Below are positions 35,269 through 43,474 of a DNA stretch of 64,000 nt, one piece after another; within the stretch, counting starts at the first letter, position 1; each line of letters starts with the position of its first letter. The DNA is from an uncultured Francisella sp. (lineage in GTDB: Bacteria > Pseudomonadota > Gammaproteobacteria > Burkholderiales > Neisseriaceae). Made by a program: the position numbers and the translations under genes. Under the pieces are notes generated by a model, which was not told the DNA's origin, made no database searches, and was given only the letters and a program-made list of their open reading frames with translations. Location: the NCBI GenBank assembly GCA_943914555.1, contig CALUCM010000005.1:1-64000 (forward strand), written 5' to 3'.

Positions 35269-36824
35269 GAATTTAAGAGCAACTTTCTACGACGATAATA
35301 GAGATGGTCATAAATTAACAGGAAAAAGAGCAGCAAGATCATTATCATAATCATGGGGCGAGAACCGCCTAAACGCATATACCATGTTGCCCCGGTATAA
35401 GCCTTGATCATACCTTGCAAAAAACCCTGGCGATCTCGCGGTAAATAAGCAAGGATTGTCCCTTTATTATCAATAATCGCTGAATAACCTGTATTGGTAG
35501 CTCTGACAACATAACGACCTAACTCAATGGCACGCGCTTGAGCTTGTTGCAACTGTAGATCCATAGCGTAAGAACTGCCATACCAGCCCATGTTGGTGGC
35601 ATTTGCTATTACAGTAGAAGAGATAGCCATATCAACTAATTCATCACCAAAGCTTTCTTCATAACAAATATTAAAAGCTATCTTTTGCTTACCAAGGGAA
35701 AGTACCATTTGCTGATAAGGGCCTGCTGTCAATTCACCCAAAGAAATATGTAACCAACGAAAAATAGGTTTAGATAACCAAGGCCAAGCCTTATACTCCC
35801 CAAAAGGAACAAGGTGTCGTTTTGCATAAAAAGGAAATTGGAACCCACTTCTATGAGGGTCAATAATAATAACGGCATTGTATGGCATCCAAAGTGAATG
35901 ACTTTGCTTCAACACGCCTAAGGCAATGACTGTATGTTGGACACGTGCTTGCTGTACCAAATTTTTTTTAGCTGCGTCTTCTAAATCTTCCCATACAACA
36001 GGCAAAGCTGTTTCAGGAAAAAAAACGATCTCTAAATTCGGGTGAGCTGTCAGTAGCTTAGTAAAACGCCCCATTAACTGATTGACATTGAGTTGACGAT
36101 CGTGTTTGACCGCTGAGGAATCATTAAGCTGTGCTATCCCTATCAAACTCTCTTGACCATTAAAATGAGTAAAATCAACACCCTTAAGAAATACACCAAA
36201 TAATATGATGAATGCCATCGCACCAAGCCCCATGAACCTAAGCTTTTTACTCAACGCAGTCTGGATAACTAGCCACAATAAAGCAGCAATAAAAACAACA
36301 AAGTAGGTAACGAGTAAAATGCCTCCTATACTAGCATAAGCAATTAGGGGAGAAGCGCTAGCTTGGGAGTATCCTAAAGTTCCCCAACCAAACCCACTGG
36401 CAAAACGCTCTCGAACAAACTCTCCCACTGTCCAAGTTAAAGGCAGAACCAATAACCACCGCCATACGTTATCAAAAGAAAATAGACGCATTGCCAATAC
36501 CGCAAGACAGGGATAAACAGCAAGATAAACCGGTAATAGTAAAGTTAACAACAAAGATATAGGAATTGGTACACCACCAAATTCGTGAATTGCAGTATTA
36601 ACCCAATAACACTGCGTTAGAAAAAAACCCATACCCCAAAAATAGGCCAAGCGACCTGCATATCGAGGTTGATAATCAATGAGAAAAAATAAAAGTACCA
36701 GAGAAATTGGAGCCAACCAATAATAACGATAAGGGGCAAAACTAAGAATAGTCAATGCTCCTACTAGGAAACTAGAAAAACTCAATAAGAGAGATAAAAA
36801 GTTAATTCTGCTGCGTGGAATCAT
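35265..36824 (-). CDS. lnt: Lnt, apolipoprotein N-acyltransferase
   Basis: 519-residue inner-membrane enzyme for the third step of lipoprotein maturation. N-terminal transmembrane helices (about 1-200), then a nitrilase-type domain with Glu in FFPETALPV, Lys in AKRHLVPFGEY and Cys in FNICYEESFG, and a final transmembrane segment. The start overlaps the end of corC by 23 nt; ybeY-corC-lnt is the common proteobacterial order. Confidence 0.96.
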   Translation of the reverse strand: MIPRSRINFLSLLLSFSSFLVGALTILSFAPYRYYWLAPISLVLLFFLIDYQPRYAGRLAYFWGMGFFLTQCYWVNTAIHEFGGVPIPISLLLTLLLPVYLAVYPCLAVLAMRLFSFDNVWRWLLVLPLTWTVGEFVRERFASGFGWGTLGYSQASASPLIAYASIGGILLVTYFVVFIAALLWLVIQTALSKKLRFMGLGAMAFIILFGVFLKGVDFTHFNGQESLIGIAQLNDSSAVKHDRQLNVNQLMGRFTKLLTAHPNLEIVFFPETALPVVWEDLEDAAKKNLVQQARVQHTVIALGVLKQSHSLWMPYNAVIIIDPHRSGFQFPFYAKRHLVPFGEYKAWPWLSKPIFRWLHISLGELTAGPYQQMVLSLGKQKIAFNICYEESFGDELVDMAISSTVIANATNMGWYGSSYAMDLQLQQAQARAIELGRYVVRATNTGYSAIIDNKGTILAYLPRDRQGFLQGMIKAYTGATWYMRLGGSRPMIMIMILLLFFLLIYDHLYYRRRKLLLNS

Positions 36825-37659
36825 TGATTCGAGTCACTTTTAGTAGCAAAATTCGCCGTTTTTCCATGCGGGCAACTTGAAAACGAAAACCATCTTTATC
36901 TATCCATTCACCCCGTAAGGGCATATGCCCAAATAAACTTAAAACAAGTCCACCAATAGTGTCAACTTCTTCCTCGGCAAGATGACTACCAAAGTATTCA
37001 TTAAATGCTTCAATTTCAGTTGTGGCAAGCACTTGATAGCTATTAGCGGATAAAGGAACAATAGTATCCTTAGCTTCTGGGTCAAATTCATCACTGATCT
37101 GCCCAAAAATCTGCTCAATCACATCTTCTAATGTTACCAGACCTGAAACACCACCATACTCATCTACTACAATTGCCAAATGACTGCGTTGCTCTCTAAA
37201 TTTACTGAGTAAGGCAGAAAGATGCTTGCTTTCTGGAACGTACATCGCCTCACGCAATAAATCGCGTATATTGAATTGTTCGTGTTGAAAAAAGAAATGT
37301 AAAAGATCCTTGATATGCAAGATACCAACAATTTCATCTTTCTCATGATTCTCCACTACAGGAAACCGCGAATGAGACGTGCGTAAAGCAAACTCGATGA
37401 TCTTTTCAATAGAATCTGTTAAATGAATCACCTTCATGTGACTATAAGTGACCATCGCATCTCTAACCTCTAAAGTGGAAAAATCCAAGGTTTTATTAAT
37501 TAATTCAAAAGTATCTTGCGCAATAACTTGATTGCCTTTGGCTTTCTCTAAAAGAGAATTCAACTCTTCTCTTGTGGTAGGTCCGCGCCTGGTTAATACA
37601 GACCACAGCTGATGCCATATACTGGGTCTCGACGATCCTTCTTCCATTATTTCATTCAC
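36802..37659 (-). CDS. corC: CorC/YbeX-type CBS-domain protein
   Basis: 285-residue cytosolic protein with a CBS pair (about 65-185; VRDAMVTYSHM and IVGILHIKDLLHF) and a C-terminal transporter-associated domain (FNEYFGSHLAEEEVDTIGGLV). Family members are linked to magnesium/cobalt efflux and to ribosome metabolism. Six nt after ybeY. Confidence 0.92.
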   Translation of the reverse strand: MNEIMEEGSSRPSIWHQLWSVLTRRGPTTREELNSLLEKAKGNQVIAQDTFELINKTLDFSTLEVRDAMVTYSHMKVIHLTDSIEKIIEFALRTSHSRFPVVENHEKDEIVGILHIKDLLHFFFQHEQFNIRDLLREAMYVPESKHLSALLSKFREQRSHLAIVVDEYGGVSGLVTLEDVIEQIFGQISDEFDPEAKDTIVPLSANSYQVLATTEIEAFNEYFGSHLAEEEVDTIGGLVLSLFGHMPLRGEWIDKDGFRFQVARMEKRRILLLKVTRINDSTQQN

Positions 37660-37665
37660 TTTCTT

Positions 37666-38157
37666 CTATGATAGATAAGGATTAGTATAGCCCATCCCAG
37701 CTAAAATCGTTACTTCTTCTTGCTCCATAGCAATGGCTTGCTCTTCTATTAAATGATCCTTACCCATTAAATGTAGTACACCATGTATGGTTAAATGTGC
37801 ATAATGTGCTTGCGTGGTTTTTTTTTGCTCTTGCACTTCTTTGTGCACAATCGGTACACAAATAATTAAATCGCCTGTTAATATTGTACCCTGACAATTT
37901 TCTAAGGGGAAACTCAATACATTTGTTGCATGATCCTGATGTCGATAACGAAGATTGTACTGGCACGCTTCTTGTTCATCACAAAGCAATAGCCCAATAT
38001 AAGCATATTGATAATCACGCTGCATGGTTTCAAAAATCCAACGCACGAACTGACGTTCATCTGGAACCTTCAAGCGAGTATGGACCTCCATACACAAAGA
38101 AAGGCGACGCGCCCTTTTGCCATAATAGCTTAGGTGATGGTGTTTTCTTTTTAACAT
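37666..38157 (-). CDS. ybeY: YbeY, endoribonuclease for rRNA maturation
   Basis: 163-residue zinc endoribonuclease required for 16S rRNA 3' processing and ribosome quality control. The zinc motif is HGVLHLMGKDH (H-x3-H-x5-H). NVLSFPLE and GDLIIC precede it. phoH, often just upstream, is replaced by the accessory island. The N-terminal 20 residues are Lys/Arg/His rich; no clear ribosome site. Confidence 0.94.
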   Translation of the reverse strand: MLKRKHHHLSYYGKRARRLSLCMEVHTRLKVPDERQFVRWIFETMQRDYQYAYIGLLLCDEQEACQYNLRYRHQDHATNVLSFPLENCQGTILTGDLIICVPIVHKEVQEQKKTTQAHYAHLTIHGVLHLMGKDHLIEEQAIAMEQEEVTILAGMGYTNPYLS

Positions 38158-38339
38158 ATTTTATTTATTACAAAATATAAAAGTTACTTCTGCATAATAC
38201 CCTATTAGATGTTTTATGCTCAAACCTTTTACTAGCTCAATTATTTAATCTCTGCATCACTATAAATCTTTATCTATTGAGTTTTTATAGTCTTTTCTCT
38301 ACGGATATAGTATCTGGTAAATTATTGATGCTCTCTTAG

Positions 38340-38477
38340 CACCTTTCTGCTAAAGAGTATGGCAAACGTGTGATTAATATAGTTGATAATACACCGCTGC
38401 AACATTTTAGAGGTGCCATCCATCGGGATGTTAATGAAAAAACAACAGCGTGTATTAATTGTTATCGCAAGAGATAA
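38340..38477 (+). pseudogene. Possible transposase fragment (IS1595-like)
   Basis: A 45-codon open frame that includes EYGKRVINIVDNTP and GAIHRDVNEKTTACIN. The pattern recalls the catalytic core of IS1595/ISXO2-type transposases (a strand, then a short loop before a TDxxxxY-like end), but it is too short and diverged to be sure. No start codon or flanking inverted repeats could be found. Confidence 0.22.
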
Positions 38478-38581
38478 GACAATTACCTTGCAATTAAAGA
38501 AGCTATATTTATGAAGGGAACTTACCTGTTATTGCTAATAAAGCATTCTATTTTTCAGTGCCATTCTTTAGCTAGTAAGTG

Positions 38582-38602
38582 AAAGATGGTATCGCCATCT
38601 TT
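38582..38602. terminator. Terminator-like hairpin
   Basis: AAAGATGG-TATCG-CCATCTTT, a perfect 8-bp stem with a 5-nt loop. No long T-tract on either side, so it may be only a stable hairpin. Confidence 0.4.
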
Positions 38603-38635
38603 AGCATGTGTTTAAAAAACCTGATAAAAAAGTTT

Positions 38636-38664
38636 TTGACAAAACATTTCAAAGTGGCTAAACA
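38636..38664 (+). promoter_or_regulatory. Promoter candidate for fic
   Basis: Perfect -35 TTGACA (38636-38641), 17-nt spacer, TAAACA (38659-38664), about 50 nt before the fic ATG; the -10 is weak. Confidence 0.4.
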
Positions 38665-38716
38665 AAGACCCGCTAAAATACAGTGTCTAAAAATAACCTA
38701 AACAAAAAGGTAAAAA

Positions 38717-39762
38717 ATGACTATTGATTTGAATAAAGAAATAAACTCATACCAAAAATTGGAAAGTTTACATCCATATATAAAAAATGAACTTAGAATT
38801 TTTTATAATTTTCACAGTAGCAAGATAGCAGGCAATTCATTAACACTATCTGAGACCAAAGCAGTGCTAGAAGATAGGATGGGGGCCTCTAAGCCTATTG
38901 AAGATATTAAATCCATGCAAAACCATAATAAAGCAGTAAACTACGTCACTCATACACTTGTGGTAAATAATGAAATGATATCTTTACGCAACATAAAAGA
39001 AATACAGTCTTTAATTGAGCCAAGCAAAGCTGGTTTTAGGAAAGTTAATGTAGAGATATCTGGGACGGTTACGAAGGTTAGTGAAGTCTATGAGATAGAT
39101 ACATCTTTAGAAAAAATTATTGATGAGTTTTATCATAGTCAAGATGATTTTATTAGCAGAGTGGCTACTTTTCACGCTAAATTTGAAACAATCCATCCTT
39201 TTTTGGATGGTAACGGCCGAACTGGACGTTTATTAATGAATCTTGAATTAATGAAAAAAGGCTTCCCCTTAACGGCCATTCTTCATCAAGACCGGGGGTC
39301 AATATTATCATGCACTAGAATTGGCATATAAAAAAGACTACTCTTTACTCGCTGAAGTAATTCAATCTAGTATTACTCAAACTATTGAACATGCAAAAGG
39401 CCAGCGTCTCTTTCGCGAAGAGGAAGAGCTTCCTTCCTCCATAAAAACATGTACTGTTCCTCTTAATAACTGTAGTAACGAGGAGAGCATTATCTCAGAA
39501 TCACACAAGATTGTATTATTGTCTAATGCCCAGAAGGCGGATAAGATATCGATCAAAGGAGAAAAAAAATCAGGTTGATTTTCTTTATCGTGAACTATCT
39601 AAGAGTGGGTTTACTGCACAAATAGAGTATACGCCAATTGGTCCAACAAAAATTACTTTCACTTCTAAGAACGAACGTAAGAGCAAGCTTATTAAAGGCA
39701 TTAAAGCCGAAATTCTTATTGTGGACTACGAGTCAGAGCCAGTAGACGAGGAGCTCCCGTAA
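38717..39762 (+). pseudogene. Class II Fic protein gene with two frameshifts
   Basis: Fic enzymes transfer AMP from ATP to target proteins. The first frame (38717-39331, 204 residues) holds the N-terminal inhibitory-helix region and a perfect Fic motif HPFLDGNGRTGR (160-171). After GGGGG at 39294-39298 the frame is lost; one G fewer restores QYYHALELAYKKDYS and the frame continues to 39578. At the eight-A run 39562-39569, one A fewer again restores the frame, giving NQVDFLYRELSKSGF to the stop at 39762; the repaired protein would have 347 residues. The class II inhibitory motif SxxxE(G/N) reads SSKIAGN, with Ala38 where Glu is expected. AAGG ribosome site upstream. Could be decay, phase variation or sequencing error. 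Confidence 0.85.
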
Positions 39763-39781
39763 GCCCGTATTAAAAATATAA

Positions 39782-39809
39782 CACCCTTTCTATTAAAATA
39801 GAAAGGGTG
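39782..39809 (+). terminator. Terminator of the fic gene
   Basis: Perfect 12-bp stem CACCCTTTCTAT / ATAGAAAGGGTG with a TAAA loop and a pyrimidine-rich tail, 20 nt after the last fic stop. Confidence 0.8.
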
Positions 39810-39970
39810 CTCTTATCTTTCTAAAGCCCTGATCTTTAGATTTTGCCTTATCTGTTCTTCAATAGCTTATTTTGCGTTAGTAACATCGCGCTGATTGTTC
39901 CCTATTCTTTAATAGATAACTTACGAGTCTTCTCGTGCTCAATTACTTTACTTGGTTGAGCTTACTATGC

Positions 39971-40402
39971 TCATGTTTTCTTCATTAATTTATAATATTC
40001 TAATAGATTCTTGTGAGTAGCTTGTTTTGCAGCAATCAGTACTATTATTTTTTCAAGTTCATTATCATGACAAAGTAAATCAAATACAGCAAATTCTGGT
40101 TCTAAAATACGCAATAAAGCTAAAGCTGTCCTTTTATTACCATCTAAAAAGGGATGCCCAACTATTATTGCTTCAACAAGATAACAGCTAAATTCCAGAT
40201 GACTTTTGAGTGAATTGCCATAATACCTGTGCGCAAATGCCCTGCTAATAATAGACTCAAGAGAAATATCAGCTGATTCTCCTATGAGTTTACTATTGTC
40301 TTTAATAAGAATTTGCTCATGTAACCTTCTCACAACACTAACGAGTGAAAAAACAGCACTCTCGCCATCAACGTATTTGTAGATATATAAAATCAGACTC
40401 AA
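39971..40402 (-). CDS. Doc/Fic-family toxin
   Basis: 143-residue Fic-fold protein with the Doc-type motif HPFLDGNKR at residues 83-91. The Doc variant lacks the second Arg of Fic (GNGRxGR); phage P1 Doc is a kinase that phosphorylates EF-Tu and stops translation. Helices before the motif (SLESIISRAFAHRY, LVEAIIVG) follow the fold. It starts at TTG (40402), the first start after an in-frame stop, and lies 7 nt after a 53-residue acidic gene, a toxin-antitoxin layout with antitoxin first. No frameshift is seen. Whether it phosphorylates or AMPylates, and its target, are unknown. Confidence 0.8.
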   Translation of the reverse strand: MSLILYIYKYVDGESAVFSLVSVVRRLHEQILIKDNSKLIGESADISLESIISRAFAHRYYGNSLKSHLEFSCYLVEAIIVGHPFLDGNKRTALALLRILEPEFAVFDLLCHDNELEKIIVLIAAKQATHKNLLEYYKLMKKT

Positions 40403-40409
40403 TTTTTAT

Positions 40410-40571
40410 CTATTTGTCTTTTAAGTAATCTAAGGACGGTCTCAGCAATTCATAGTTTTCATCAAACCATTCATCAACAAATTTTTCAATGCCTTCTTTT
40501 AATTTTGATTTTTCTATATGGAAAAAATCATCTTCAGACGGGTCAAAGTTCACATTAAAATTACTACTCAT
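40410..40571 (-). CDS. 53-residue acidic protein, candidate antitoxin
   Basis: Small gene with a very strong AAGGAGGGG ribosome site just before ATG at 40571 and stop at 40410. The product has about 14 acidic and 7 basic residues and an amphipathic helical middle. It does not look like Phd (no N-terminal DNA-binding fold visible, shorter). Residues 22-27 read SKLKEG, matching the SxxxE(G/N) motif by which small Fic antitoxins such as VbhA block the ATP site. A chance match is possible in 53 residues. Placement directly before the Doc-like toxin supports an antitoxin role. I do not recognise a family. Confidence 0.7.
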   Translation of the reverse strand: MSSNFNVNFDPSEDDFFHIEKSKLKEGIEKFVDEWFDENYELLRPSLDYLKDK

Positions 40572-40604
40572 ATCTCCCCTCCTTATCCTTTTTCATTACA
40601 TTTC

Positions 40605-40620
40605 CTTTACTTAAATAAAG
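40605..40620. promoter_or_regulatory. Operator-like palindrome before the toxin-antitoxin pair
   Basis: CTTTA-C-TTAA-A-TAAAG, a 16-nt palindrome with one mismatched pair, located between the -10 box and the ribosome site. A position fit for autoregulation, which is inference. Confidence 0.35.
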
Positions 40621-40630
40621 GACTTACGCG

Positions 40631-40658
40631 ATTATAACATTTATAACTAAAGATACAA
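40631..40658 (-). promoter_or_regulatory. Promoter of the toxin-antitoxin pair
   Basis: Minus strand TTGTAT (40653-40658), 16-nt spacer, TATAAT (40631-40636) with a TG dinucleotide forming a perfect extended -10 TGTTATAAT. About 60 nt before the antitoxin ATG. Confidence 0.6.
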
Positions 40659-40682
40659 TCTACTTCCCTAAAATCTGTTGCT

Positions 40683-40857
40683 TATCAGTTCCCACTATAT
40701 GATGATCCAGCCTATATTGCTGACGCATTAGGCGTAGTTGCACGTACCCGCAATTTAAGTCAGTTTGCAAACGCGTGATGTTGGTATGAGCAGGCGAGGA
40801 CTAATTAAGACTTTATCTGCTGAAGGTAATCTCAGTTTTTCTACTATACCTATGTGA
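40683..40857 (+). pseudogene. HigA-like addiction module antidote, broken
   Basis: Two frames together read like the HigA-type antidote family: YDDPAYIADALGVVARTRNLS up to a TGA at 40776, and, with one base fewer, DVGMSRRGLIKTLSAEGNLSF up to TGA at 40855-40857. The family ends FATVLKVLxALGL, so the C-terminus is lost, and the N-terminal part is missing too. No partner HigB toxin is seen nearby. It is a decayed relic of a second toxin-antitoxin module in the island. Confidence 0.65.
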
Positions 40858-41172
40858 TTGTGTTAAAAAGGAAATTACATGGATAACCTAGAGGAGGAAC
40901 TGATGATCTAAAGATAATGAGAAATATCGCAGCTTACAATGGTAAGAATATAGCTACAGCACGTATCGCTAAGTATGAGGCTGAGAGAGATAAATTGGAT
41001 AAAAGAATAATACTCAGTACCTGCCAACCATCACTTTAGTTAGCGCTATTACCGCTGCAATAAAGACCTAATCCGAAAGAAAAATTAAATAGGAAAACTA
41101 CCTTAATTTTATAAAATCTATCACCTTAGCTACTTTCACATGATCAAATCTGACTATAAATATGCATCAACA
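40858..41172. other. Gene-free right end of the island
   Basis: 315 nt up to the end of glcB. A 40-codon frame (40917-41039, MRNIAAYNGKNIATARIA...) preceded by a broken LEEEL-like start suggests another decayed gene, which I cannot name. Confidence 0.4.
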
Positions 41173-43335
41173 TTAATGCTGTTGCTTTTCCTTACTACGC
41201 CAGGCATGCAAAAGGGGTTCTGTATAACCATTTGGTTGTTTTTCCCCCAAGAATATCAAGTCACTGGCAGCGTGAAAGGCATTAGAAGTATCAAAAGACT
41301 CTGCCATCGGCCGATACAATGGATCATCAGCATTCTGTTTGTCCACTACTAATGCCATTTTGCGTAGGGCTTTTTTCACTTGTTCTTGAGTGACAATGCC
41401 ATGTAACAACCAGTTAGCTAGATGCTGACTGGAAATACGGCAAGTAGCGCGATCTTCCATCAATCCGACATCATGAATGTTAGGAACTTTAGAACAACCA
41501 ACACCCTGCTCAATCCAACGCACCACGTAACCTAAAATTCCCTGACAATTATTCTCTATCTCCTCTTCAATTTCTTTTTCAGACCAAGAAGGACCTTTTG
41601 TAAGGGGAACCTCTAATAGAGCATCCGTATAATCAACACAAGGTTCCTGTAATAATTCTTTTTGTACTTGCGCCACATCCACTTCATGATAATGCAAGGC
41701 ATGTAAAGTTGCGGCAGTTGGTGATGGCACCCATGCTGTAGTAGCTCCAGAACGTGGATGTACTATTTTTTCTTTCAACATCAAGGCCATTTCATCTGGC
41801 ATAGCCCACATACCCTTACCAATTTGCGCACGACCCAATAGACCACAGCGTAAGCCTATTTCTACATTATTTAATTCATAAGCCTGAAACCAAGCTTCTT
41901 TTTTCATATGCTCTTTTCTAACCATAGGGCCAAGCTGCATGCTGGTATGGATCTCATCCCCGGTCCTATCTAAAAAACCTGTATTAATAAATACCAAACG
42001 CTCACGAACTTCATGAATACAAGCAGCTAGATTAAGACTGGTCCGCCGCTCCTCATCCATTAACCCTACTTTTAAAGTATTTTTAGGAAGATTGGTCAGC
42101 TCCTCAATACGGGTAAACAATTCGTTAGTAAAAGCCACTTCCTCAGGGCCATGCATCTTGGGCTTAACCACATACACAGCATTGGTCTCACTATTTTTAT
42201 ACCTTGACTGAAAGCCTTGTGGCGCCAATAAAGCAGTAACAACACCATCGACAATCCCTTCAAAAACCTCTTGCCCCTGCTCATCTAAAATAGCAGATGT
42301 TCGCATCAAATGGCCCACATGGCGCACAAATAGCAAAGAACGTCCTTTAAGTACCAATTCTTTGCCATCAATAGCAGTATACCTTCGGTCTTCATTTAAC
42401 CTACGAGTAAACTCCTTACCCCCCTTGCTCACTGAGGCTTCCAAGTCACCAGTCAACAAACCTAACCAATTACGATACAACAAAGTCTTATCTTCACCGT
42501 CCACTGCAACACTTGAATCCTCAAAATCCATAATAGTGCTCACAGCTGCTTCAAGGATAATATCCTTAATGCCAGCTGTATCCACTTTGCCGATATCACT
42601 ATCACGATCAATCAGTATGTCTAAATGCAAACCATGATGCTTAAACAAAATAGAAGCAGGACGTTGAAAACTTCCTGTATAGCCAACTAAGGTCTTTTGA
42701 TCCTTTAAATAAGTGCTTTGTCCATCAGCTAATTTTGCGATTAACCGCTGATTATCAATCCCATATTCCACCACATCTTTATGCGATCCCTTTTCTAAAG
42801 GCAAAAAGCTATCTAAAATATCTTTGGCAAAGGCAATGACTTTTTGTCCTCGCTTAGGATTATACGTTTGCCCTGGCGCTAACTCTCCAGCTTGATCAAT
42901 CACATCAGTACCATAAAGAGCATCATAAAGACTACCCCAACGCGCATTAGCAGCATTTAAGGCATAACGGGCATTACCTACTGGCACCACTAACTGTGGA
43001 CCTGGTTGTTGTGTAATTTCACTGTCAACACCCTCAGTCACCACTGTTACCTGATTAGGCTGCGGTATTAAATATCCCAACTGCTCTAAGAATTTTCGAT
43101 AAGAAACAACATCAAATTTTTGAGCCCGATGGTCTCGGTTTGCAGCATCAATACGATGCTGTAATTCATCTCGCCGATCAAGTAATGCCTGATTCTTTCT
43201 CCCAAATTCATTAAGCAATGCTACAAAGCCAGGCCAAAACTGCTCCCTCTTTACAGTGGGATGCTTCTCTAATGCTTCATCCATAAAATGAAACAAACTT
43301 TCATCAACCTGTAAACCTGCAATTAATTTTCTCAT
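41173..43335 (-). CDS. glcB: GlcB, malate synthase G
   Basis: 720-residue enzyme that condenses glyoxylate and acetyl-CoA to malate. The blocks GPQLVVPVGNARYALNAANAR, TIMDFEDSSVAVDGEDK, VYVVKPKMHGPEEVAF and the C-terminal Cys/Asp loop QGVGCSKVPNIHDVGLMEDRA are the G-isoform pattern. I chose ATG at 43335 (MRKLIAGLQVDESL), which aligns with the family start; an ATG at 43365 adds ten residues. Isocitrate lyase is not in the window; glyoxylate may come from glycolate. Confidence 0.96.
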   Translation of the reverse strand: MRKLIAGLQVDESLFHFMDEALEKHPTVKREQFWPGFVALLNEFGRKNQALLDRRDELQHRIDAANRDHRAQKFDVVSYRKFLEQLGYLIPQPNQVTVVTEGVDSEITQQPGPQLVVPVGNARYALNAANARWGSLYDALYGTDVIDQAGELAPGQTYNPKRGQKVIAFAKDILDSFLPLEKGSHKDVVEYGIDNQRLIAKLADGQSTYLKDQKTLVGYTGSFQRPASILFKHHGLHLDILIDRDSDIGKVDTAGIKDIILEAAVSTIMDFEDSSVAVDGEDKTLLYRNWLGLLTGDLEASVSKGGKEFTRRLNEDRRYTAIDGKELVLKGRSLLFVRHVGHLMRTSAILDEQGQEVFEGIVDGVVTALLAPQGFQSRYKNSETNAVYVVKPKMHGPEEVAFTNELFTRIEELTNLPKNTLKVGLMDEERRTSLNLAACIHEVRERLVFINTGFLDRTGDEIHTSMQLGPMVRKEHMKKEAWFQAYELNNVEIGLRCGLLGRAQIGKGMWAMPDEMALMLKEKIVHPRSGATTAWVPSPTAATLHALHYHEVDVAQVQKELLQEPCVDYTDALLEVPLTKGPSWSEKEIEEEIENNCQGILGYVVRWIEQGVGCSKVPNIHDVGLMEDRATCRISSQHLANWLLHGIVTQEQVKKALRKMALVVDKQNADDPLYRPMAESFDTSNAFHAASDLIFLGEKQPNGYTEPLLHAWRSKEKQQH

Positions 43336-43474
43336 GCGATGATTTTCCTCTCTAAAACTTTGCATGCTATGTCGCTTTGCTTTCTAACTGAAAACGTTAA
43401 AAAATAAAGCACAAAAACCCTTTCCCCCTTAACATCAGAAATTGGTCGCCACCTTTGCAGCTAATTAGCTATAG

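Larger units (their letters stand above)
38158..38716. other. Gene-poor left part of the accessory island
   Basis: 559 nt between ybeY and the fic gene. I see a short decayed frame (38340-38477), a terminator-like hairpin (38582-38602) and a promoter for fic (38636-38664), but no intact gene. Confidence 0.6.

Noticed and set aside
39511..39762. 83-codon frame as a separate gene after fic
   Set aside because: It is in the frame of the fic C-terminal domain; its first residues are an out-of-frame reading and the continuous protein reappears when one A is removed from the run at 39562.
41140..41352. 70-codon plus-strand frame at the end of glcB
   Set aside because: It lies almost entirely antisense to the conserved glcB C-terminus and has no ribosome site.
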